Positions 15,848 to 23,535 of a DNA stretch of 23,535 bases are shown here, piece after piece. The DNA lies in NCBI GenBank assembly GCA_000512085.1, contig ASPP01005768.1, forward strand, positions 1-23,535, written 5' to 3'. The notes beneath the pieces were generated by a model, which worked only from the letters and a program-made list of their open reading frames with translations, was not told the DNA's origin and searched no databases. Every line of letters begins with the position of its first letter. Position 1 is the stretch's first letter. The DNA comes from Reticulomyxa filosa (taxonomy: Eukaryota; Foraminifera; Reticulomyxidae). The position numbers were made by a program, and so were the translations under genes.

Positions 15848-18800
15848 ATGTCCGATCATGTATTGGAATCTTCAGGCTTTGAATCGCCCGACGAATCGAA
15901 AGAGCAATTAAATATTGTGCAAACAAATGATTACGTGAAAGCAAAAGGTGCTAAATATTGTATAACAAAATATAAACAAATATGTTGCTTGAAACGAGTG
16001 GAAGCGGGCATATAGCAATTGGGAATTTGCCTGGAACAAACCAACCTTATTTGTATATGTGTGTTGTACGTGTTCCATCAGAGGACAACTACTATTACAG
16101 TCTATCAGGAGTGGAAAAAGTGTTTCTGAAGAGATCAGGGAGAAGCGATAGATATGATAACGAACATATCTGTGTAATCGAGACAACAAATGTGGTGGAC
16201 CTCGGGCATGTAAGAAGATATTGTGAATCCAAAAAAATTTGCATTTCTTACAAACCACAAAAGCGTCAATACTATAAACAAAAAGACAATGATTAAAAAA
16301 AAAAATTCTTCAAACACGCACAGTTGACAGCATTGTCATTCATCGAATGGATAGTGGAAAACCCGACAGGTGTAATAGGCTTGCCGACCGGAAAAACGCC
16401 AGAGCTGTTTATTAAATGGCTGCGCTATTACAAGTCGCACTGGACGGATGTAGCCATCCAACAGGAGATGTGGGACAATGGGATCATCAATGAGTCGAAC
16501 AAAAGTGAATTGAAAAAAACGTTTCCAAAAACAAAGGACTTAAAGTTTGTGCAATTGGACGAGTTCTTTCCCATTCGCTCGTCTCAACCGAACTCGTTTT
16601 TGAATTATGTTCGCCAGTACTACATGACAACCCTGGAGTTGAAAGAGGAAAACGTCTTGACCATGGACTTTAGCACACTGCCCATCTTTCAAGAGCACGA
16701 TATGCTCAAAGTGTTCCCCGATTACAAGTGTGACTTGTCTTTGTTGAATGCCAAACCACAAAATGAAACCGAAAAATTGCAACAAACGGTTTGTTTTTTT
16801 CTAATTAATATTTGTATTATTAATAATTTTTTTAGTTTCATCCCTCCCCCCCCCCTCTTCACCCTTTTTTTTTTTTTTGAATTATCAAAAAAAAGGCGTT
16901 ACGGCAAGTCGAACAATTTTGTGAGAAATATGACAGTAAAGTTCGGTCATGGGGAGGGTATGGATATTTTTTAGGCGGGATTGGACATGATGGACATATT
17001 GCATTCAATTTTCGTGGATGCGATCCTAGCCTTGGAACTCGATTGGTTTGTCTGAATTACGAAACGGCAGCGCAGTCAGCATCGGATTTTGGGGGGATAA
17101 CGTATACCCGCAACAAATGCGCGGTGACGGTGGGCTTGTCCACGATTGTGTACAACCCCAATGTTAAGGTGGTGATCATCGCCGCAGGTGAAAGCAAAGC
17201 GCCACAGGTGAGAGACGCCATCATGTTGAAGCCAGACCAACAAAGGCCTGCCAGCATTTTGCAACGTGTGCCCGGAGCGAGATTTTATTTGACTCAAGGG
17301 AGTAGTCTCCATTTGACGGATCGTCGCACGGAAGACGTGGTGTTAGCATGTCGCGATTTGGAAGCGCCAGTCGATTCCTCGTTGCTCTTTGAAGTCGTCA
17401 TCAATTTGGCTTTACATGTACGCAAACCTGTTTCCCAACTCACTGTCCAAGATTTTATTTCACAACCCATTGCCAAAGCAGTTTATATTTATTGGACAAG
17501 CCAATCTAAACCTATTAGTTATACACGTTTATCTTTCTCGGATCCTCCTTTTTTTTATGGTCACATCGTGGTATCTACTTTTGCCAATTGTTAACGTGCT
17601 GGGGCTATACAATACTTTTTTTGTTTGGGGTGTGGATCTCTCACAGCAAAATTAACTCGCAGTGTCCACGACTATTTGGTCGACATTATTGAAAAAGGAG
17701 TGTCACCACCAGTGGGCCAACGGATTTTGCATACTGGACCACACCATGATGACATTATGCTTGCCTATCACGAAATCACTCCTTTCTTAATTCAAAATAA
17801 TGAAAACTGGTTTGCTTATGTTACGTCGGGTTTTAATTCGGTTACTGGTATGCTTTTTTTTTTTTTGTGAAGATGTATAATTTACAAATATTTTCTTTTA
17901 AATGAAACAAGTGTTACATATTTCTCCTAATTTAAAAAAAGACGAATATGTGACAAGCGTTTTGAAACGAGTAAATCTATCGTCCACTTCTGATAAAAAA
18001 AATACATTGAACCGGCGTTGTCAATGCCATTGGTGGAGATAATGAATATATTCCGACAAGGCTATACCTGTGACTCTGAAAAGGGCTTGGAGGAGGCAGA
18101 GACATTGTTGGTACTGCGAAGATTGCGCCAGGTCTACAATGTAACACGTGAAGAAGACCTCATTCTGCAAATTAAAAAGATGCTTTCTGAATACTTTCCC
18201 AACAAAGAAATTGGAGCCAAAGATGAAACACATGTCCAAATTTGGAAAGGATCCATTCGTGAATCGGAATGTGATCGCATGTGGGCTTTGCAAAATATTG
18301 TCCCGCAAACACATGTTTTGCATCTGCGCTCCAAATTTTACACGGGTATGTATATATGTACGTATTATAAGAAGAGGAAAATTTTTTGGCGTGCACATGT
18401 ATTCGTTGACCAGTCTTTGTTGTGGTAAATGTGTAGGAGACTTCTTTAATCCAATGCCGACTATTAGAGAAGATGCTGCACCAATGCTGTCTTTATATGA
18501 GAATGTTCGACCTGCAATTGTTAGTGTTGCACTCGATCCAGAGGGTACGGGACCCGATACTCACTATAAAGTGTTACAAGTGGTAGCACAGGCACTGCGA
18601 TTGGGTCGTGAAAAACAAGTCAAATTGGCGGTGAAAAAAGTATGGGGTTATCGCAATGTTTGGCATCGTTTTCATTTGAGTCGTGCCAACTTGGCTATTC
18701 CTGTTACTAACTTTCAAATGGACGAAATGCATCGCACATTTTTGTCTTGTTTTGGTTGTCAAAAAAAAGCAGAGTTTCCTTCGCCTGAATACGATGGACC

Positions 18801-19005
18801 GTTTAGTGTATTAGGAAGAAGATTCCGGGTTGAACAATTAAATGAACTCAAGACCTTGTTGGGAGAAAGCTACTTCAAAGATCATTGGCATCCTCAAATT
18901 CGACAAGCTGACGGATTTGTTTTGATTAAGGAAATGACAGTGGACGAATTTCTCAAAAACGCCGAAGATTTGAGATCGAAAATTGAACTGCATAACTTGT
19001 TGTGA
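15848..19005 (+). CDS. NagB-like deaminase/isomerase fused to a PIG-L (LmbE) deacetylase-like domain
   Basis: Related to the two-domain glucosamine-6-phosphate deaminase-like proteins of Bacteroidetes (BT_0258 type). Model exons: 15848-15947, 16016-16209, 16324-16788, 16896-17517, 17647-17847, 17942-18345, 18437-19005, about 851 residues. The N-terminal half has GLPTGKTPE (about 117-125), VQLDEFF (Asp177 equals E. coli NagB Asp72) and GGIGHDGHIAFN (Asp285 and His287 equal Asp141 and His143). The NagB Glu148 position is not Glu but Phe, followed by RGCDPS. The C-terminal half has ILHTGPHHDDIML (PHHDD 492-496, the metal-binding motif of PIG-L deacetylases), then DPEGTGPDTHYK, WGYRNVWHRFH and a LIKEMTVDEF end. 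The likely role is handling amino-sugar phosphates in the cytosol, perhaps deacetylation and deamination in one chain. Uncertain points: exon 2's acceptor (16111 is an alternative), exon 4's donor, and a one-base frame break at 17995-18002. Confidence 0.9.
17995..18002 (+). other. Homopolymer frame break in the PIG-L part
   Basis: Eight A residues. Adding one A joins SSTSDKK to KYIEPALSMPLVEIMNIF and restores phase with the next donor. A phase-correct alternative is a 68-nt intron 17971-18038 (GTAAAT...GGAG), but it would be GC-richer than other introns here and use a GAG acceptor. Confidence 0.6.
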
Positions 19006-20401
19006 TAGCTTTGCTCTGGGTTTTTTTTCTTTGGTGGTTGTAAGATTAAAATTTTACTTGGTCTTTTCAAACTTGTAGCCCTTCATCTGCAGTGAGCAGG
19101 TGAACACTGCGTGTATTTTTGCTTGTTGATGCGTGTCTTGTCGCTTTTTATTATTTTGAATTCTTATTATTTTTCAGTTATATGGAGTGATCTCGAAATT
19201 CATCTTTTTCTTTTCAACTAGCAACACCAAACATGAGTTGGCATACAAGCTTGTAGCAATGAATTTATTATTATCTAACAGCCATTTTTTGTTTTGGTAC
19301 ATTTACATCAGTCTTATATTTCCTTATTATCCCAAAAATTCTTATACAAAAAGAAGATCTCGTTCACTGTTGTAAATGGCGATTGCAATTAGTGTGCAGT
19401 CACAGCAAAAAAACAGTATTATTAAATTAAAAAACTGGAACACAGTTGAAAAAGGAAAATCTTTACTTCGCTTCTTGCGAGTTATCTTGTTGCGAAATTT
19501 CATAACTGAACAATTAACAAAACAATTTTTGCAGAATGACTAATATCAGATTTGAACTTTTTTGTAAAAACTTTCCTGGAATTGTGATAAAATTTTACAT
19601 TTTAATCAGAAACTTAAACAAAACAATTTTTACCACCCAAACTTTCTAAATAACAAAGAAACACTATTAAATTAAAAAACATAAACCTCAAAGTCATGTT
19701 TTTACAGGCCATTCGTTTTGGTATTTGCAAGTTTTAGATCTGTTTAATCACAACAACCAACTTTTTAAAAATTTAATACTCAATAGGAAAGCCTTCAACA
19801 TTATTTTATCAGAAAGCCATGGTTTAGTCACATCAAACATCAACAGATGAAAGATCCAAATTGGAATCGACGTTTTTCTCATCAAAAAAAAATTTAATTT
19901 CAAATTTTTTTTTTACCTACCTTTAAAAAAAAAGGTGCGCACTACATTTGCGACTTCTCGTGGCGTATGTTTTTCGTGGATTTGACTTTCAAATCATTTT
20001 GAAATGAAAATGAAGACATCCTTCAATGAATTTGCCATTACAAAAAGTAAAAAAGAAAATCAAACACTTTCAGCGTAACTGGAACGTTGAATTTCAATTT
20101 TTTTTTCCCTTACCAAAAACTCTGTCAACCGTTATAATTTTGAAAATTTACACGAAAAAGTGAAATATAAATAAGTTTTCATTGATATTATTCAAAACTT
20201 AAAGCTTTTACAAATTCTGTAGATTTTGGCATAGAAACATATTTGAAGAAAGAGAACCATAGATCTAAATTAGAACAAACCAAAAAAAGGCTTGTGTAAT
20301 TAAAACCCAATGAGGAAAATTTTATTCATAATCAAAAAAAATTTTTAATGTATTTTCGTATATTTGTAAGCATCAATTATTGGTATTCATATTTTTCAGA
20401 C
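19006..20401. other. Intergenic, no gene seen
   Basis: AT-rich. GCAGTG (19089-19094) and CACTGC (19105-19110) make a small hairpin in the likely 3' trailer of the sugar-enzyme gene. The phrase tattaaattaaaaaac occurs twice (about 19416 and 19664). The open frame at 19187-19375 has no motif and is probably chance. Confidence 0.45.
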
Positions 20402-23159
20402 ATGCGGGACTATGTGTTTATAGTGTTACAGTTTTGTTGGTAATATGAAGGAAAACAAGCAACAAAAGCAAATAAACTCTCTTATAATTTTTATTGTTTT
20501 GCTAGGTTTTTCCTTGTAAGCACCATCGAGACAGCACCGCAACTTATTTTACCAATGGTATTCGAAATCACCTTCTCTCAAGTAGCGTCTTTTGATTTTT
20601 CCACATTTCATATGGAACGCTTTGTATCCACTAACAAAGATTATTTTAATGTGTCGAGACAAAATGTTCAAATTGATTATATTAGAACAGAGATTGAAAA
20701 TAATTACTTAGATTTAGGTTATACAGTTTTTTTTTACGATTGGATTAGATATTCAGCAGAAGAAGTTAATTTAGTTGCCTATCGCGATTATGTGAGATCC
20801 AGCATGCGACCGCTGAACATAATCGCGTTGAATTTGATTGGATTGTCGTGTCAATGGGGAACACTGACTCGTCATTTTAAAGAAACGTCAGTTTGCAAAA
20901 ATATATGTACCAAAAATTATGTAAGTTATGTTTATTATCTACATTAAGTTGTTCCTAATCAACTTGTCAACTTTTGTTGTAAAAAAACTCGAAAGGTTTA
21001 TGACAACCGTACCCGACAATGCGAAACTTGGCATACTTATCAACAACTTCATGCCAGAACAGATACTACTGCTACAGTTATTACTTTTTCATGTCTGATT
21101 TTTGTTTCCATTTCACCGACAAATATCACCAACAACAAAAACAAAAGTGGTGGTTATTGTATGGAGTGAGTTGTGGTGCTGGAGTCACCGTGTTATTGCT
21201 AGTATTATGGAAAATACAATGCCTTTGTCGAGTTCGACAATGTTTAATGGATATTCACACTTTGTGGTTGGAATATAAACAAGAGCAAGTAACATCTCAA
21301 GTGGAAAGGATTTCAGTCTACAAAATGTTCAAACGAGATGATTTGGAGCAACATAAAAGTGAAAAAGAAGTTGACAAAGCAGAATATTACAAACTCGAAT
21401 CTCCTACTTACTCGAACGTCAAGATGTCAAGCATTGAGCAAGTTCCTCATAGTGCTGATACTACAATTGATGTAAGGCTTGATGTTCTTTGTTGTTCGTT
21501 TTTGTTTTATTTTGCCTGTTCAGAACAGTGTCCCAAAATTCAAGCGCTTATCGTTACTCACGCTAATATAACAAGAAAATGGCTAATTATCTTTTTAAGT
21601 GAATTTTTCTTAATAACAATAAACAGTGTGACGATGAAACCGAATCATCGTCGCCGAAGAAGGGGGATATCACAGAAAAAAAACATTTCTCCTGCCAAGA
21701 AATTCAATTTTGACAACGAACATCTTGCAACACCAACATCTATATTCGGTGCAAAAGAAAAAGTGAAATCATCACACTTTTTGGATGATATTGAAAACCA
21801 AAAATCAGACTTGGTATTGAACGTTAAAAATTCACCAAGCACTGACCCAATTTTTGAGGCAATTGATACAAAACAATCTCTTCAAAGCGACGACCCTTTT
21901 TATGAAATAAAGACACAATCTGGAATTAAAACGGATGCAGTCAATAAGGAAATTGGATCAAATGAAGAAGAAAAACATGAAACAAAACAAGATTTTTTGA
22001 ACAAAAATACATCGCAATACATATCAGAAACAGAAGACAGTGAGGACTCGGCTCATAAACAAGAACACTCAGAGGATTTTATCTTTAATGTAGAGCGTCC
22101 ATCTACGCCCTTCAGTCCAAAACAACCCAAAGTTGGTATTTCTGTCAAAGGTTCACCCGAACAACAAGTTGTGCTTACTTTGCCGAGGCTTTTGTTTTTT
22201 TACTTTGTTGACACATACCATTTGAATGTCCTTCAAATGGTTAATTTCTCAACAACAACATAAAAAATTGTAACAAATAAAAAAAGAATGAAAAACAAAC
22301 CCCTAAAAATTTGGCAAGCGTAAAGTTGACAAATACAAACGACGTGTACAGTAGTATTGCTCAAACTTCTTATCCCACACCCGATCTGTCTTCTGACGAA
22401 TCTGAAGATGACACGTCAACAAAAGAGCATAACTGTGAACAGATTACGCAGTTCGAAGATAAAAATTTATTCATGGAAAAAAATCGATTAGAAGATAATA
22501 TTTCAAACTTGTTGCCCCCAGAAGTTCAAGACGAGACGGTAGTAATCTTTTTTGTGTTGATAAGTTTTTTGCTTTTTGATTTGTTGGGTCCGTGGATTGT
22601 TAGATTTGTAAAGATTTTCAACAGAAAAGAGAGTTGCTCATCGAAGAAGAAAAAGAACAGCAGGGAAACTTATACACAGTCTTACAAGAAGCTTTAGAAA
22701 AAATAGAAAAGGAAGTACACTTTAAACAAGAGAGTAAATTGAAAGAATATCAACGACAAAAAGACATTAAAGAATTAGAAGTCAAGGAGAAATATTCTCA
22801 GAAAATGTCGTCAGTTGATCCAAAAGAACCCGATTTGACACAGTTTTACATTTTTTCTTGTCTTTGTTTCAGTAAACTTTTCTTTGTACAAAATAACACT
22901 AAAACTTTTAAAATAACGAATAAAATTAACATTGATTAAAAGAATCTTGGAGCATCTAAACAAAGAACAAATGGAAGAAATAGCATCTATCAATACAGAG
23001 TGTGCCCACAAATATACAAAATTATGCAAAAAGTTGCAACAAGAGAAAATTTTAAAAGTGCAATCTTGTCGACATTCTATTGATCACAGACTTGAGTTAC
23101 TACGACAACAAACAAACGAAAAGATATCTGTACTGAAAGCAGACATCATGCAAATTTAA
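20402..23159 (+). CDS. Single-pass membrane protein with signal peptide and coiled-coil cytoplasmic tail
   Basis: I do not recognise the family. Model exons: 20402-20439, 20506-20920, 20996-21076, 21148-21471, 21676-22167, 22326-22538, 22625-22842, 22943-23159. Every junction is GT...AG and phase-consistent, giving about 665 residues. Splicing exon 1 to exon 2 creates a classical signal peptide (MRDYVFIVLQFCWFFLVS). The ectodomain (about 24-178) has alternating beta-like strands (FSTFHMERF, NVQIDYIRTEI, YTVFFYDWIRY) faintly like SEA-type modules. It then has closely spaced cysteines (VCKNICTKNYVYDNRTRQC) before a membrane helix at about 180-203 (WWLLYGVSCGAGVTVLLLVL). The tail is basic next to the membrane, then acidic and Ser-rich (about 290-520), then a Glu/Lys coiled coil to the end (about 522-665). 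It is probably a surface adhesion or receptor-like protein; no kinase or catalytic motif is seen. The exon 5 acceptor is uncertain. Confidence 0.68.
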
Positions 23160-23494
23160 TGACTAAAGCTAGCTTTCAACCGTGCACCATCTTGTTTCTC
23201 ATTAGCGTTTTTATTTAATTTGCCTTTTATATAATCAGTTTCGTCTTGTTGGAACTAGGAGAATGTACAAGTTTTAATATTACACTATCAAGTGCAACTA
23301 TGTCTAAATCTTTGATACTTTGATTAATTAATTTATATATGCAAAGAACGTGGCCCAATGTTGCCGCTTGTTCATTATTTAAATAAGATTTGATTAGTTC
23401 TTTTTCTTGTTTGCCAAATGTTACAGATAAAATTAAAAAGAGCGCTAAAGTACAAAATTTTTTCTTTTATTATATGCTTACTGTTTTCACTTAT
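23160..23494. other. 3' flank of the last gene
   Basis: AT-rich with no gene. It leads into the inverted copy of the short dispersed repeat at the window edge. Confidence 0.4.
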
Positions 23495-23535
23495 GTAGGG
23501 CAAGGCCCTATAAATATCTGAACGTTGAAGGAACC
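23495..23535 (-). repeat. Short dispersed repeat with GGGC/GCCC hairpin, copy 2 (cut by window edge)
   Basis: Reverse-strand match to 14986-15031. TAGGGC and GCCCTA form a perfect 6-bp stem around CTT, and a TATA-like ATTTATAG lies beside it. The repeat continues beyond the window. Confidence 0.6.

Noticed and set aside
19187-19375. Short hydrophobic open frame
   Set aside because: AT-rich, Phe/Ile/Leu composition expected by chance, no partner exon, no homology recognised.

Overview
This is an AT-rich, intron-rich eukaryotic window. Six protein-coding genes can be rebuilt from exon-sized open frames joined at GT...AG borders with matching phases. Introns are short (about 60-205 nt). Acceptors are relaxed (CAG, TAG, AAG) and many donors keep only GTT or GTA. 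The standard genetic code fits. The gene mix is a TRAF-type zinc finger/coiled-coil/pentapeptide protein, a bacterial-like inward-rectifier K+ channel, a serpentine membrane protein, CCT-alpha, a NagB-PIG-L fusion and a membrane-anchored coiled-coil protein. With the compact introns and long A/T tracts this suggests a free-living protist. A foraminiferan such as Reticulomyxa filosa is my best guess, but that is inference and not shown by the sequence.

Layout. Positions 1 to about 3150 look like a decayed transposable element with an orphan CCHC zinc-knuckle ORF. Directly behind it, 3193-3546 is a miniature inverted-repeat element. 4591-5845 (minus) is a Kir-type potassium channel in two recognisable exons; its first exon is not resolved. 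6528-6842 is a foldback element with almost perfect 76/77-bp arms. 7287-9956 (minus) is a seven-exon gene of about 708 residues: zinc finger, coiled coil, about 70 pentapeptide repeats and a Ser/Thr-rich tail. It is divergent from a 7TM protein gene (10208-11495, plus), with 251 bp between the start codons. 11755-14000 (plus) is CCT1, the T-complex chaperonin alpha subunit, in seven exons. 14001-15847 is non-coding and holds a second, internally deleted copy of the first element plus a short hairpin repeat. 15848-19005 (plus) is a fused glucosamine-6-phosphate deaminase-like/PIG-L deacetylase-like protein in seven exons. 20402-23159 (plus) is a signal-peptide, single-pass membrane protein with a long acidic and coiled-coil cytoplasmic tail, in eight exons. 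A second, inverted copy of the hairpin repeat lies at the right edge.

The genes are not an operon and need not act together. CCT1 and the sugar enzyme are cytosolic housekeeping or metabolic functions. The channel, the 7TM protein and the single-pass protein are membrane proteins. The zinc finger/pentapeptide protein is probably a scaffold.

Two coding exons (CCT1 A11 tract at 12539-12549; NagB-PIG-L A8 tract at 17995-18002) go out of frame by one base exactly at a homopolymer. This points to base-calling error or strain-specific breaks rather than dead genes. The least familiar items are the zinc finger/coiled-coil/pentapeptide gene with its symmetric, skippable exons, and the miniature element whose arm carries an internally flipped segment.
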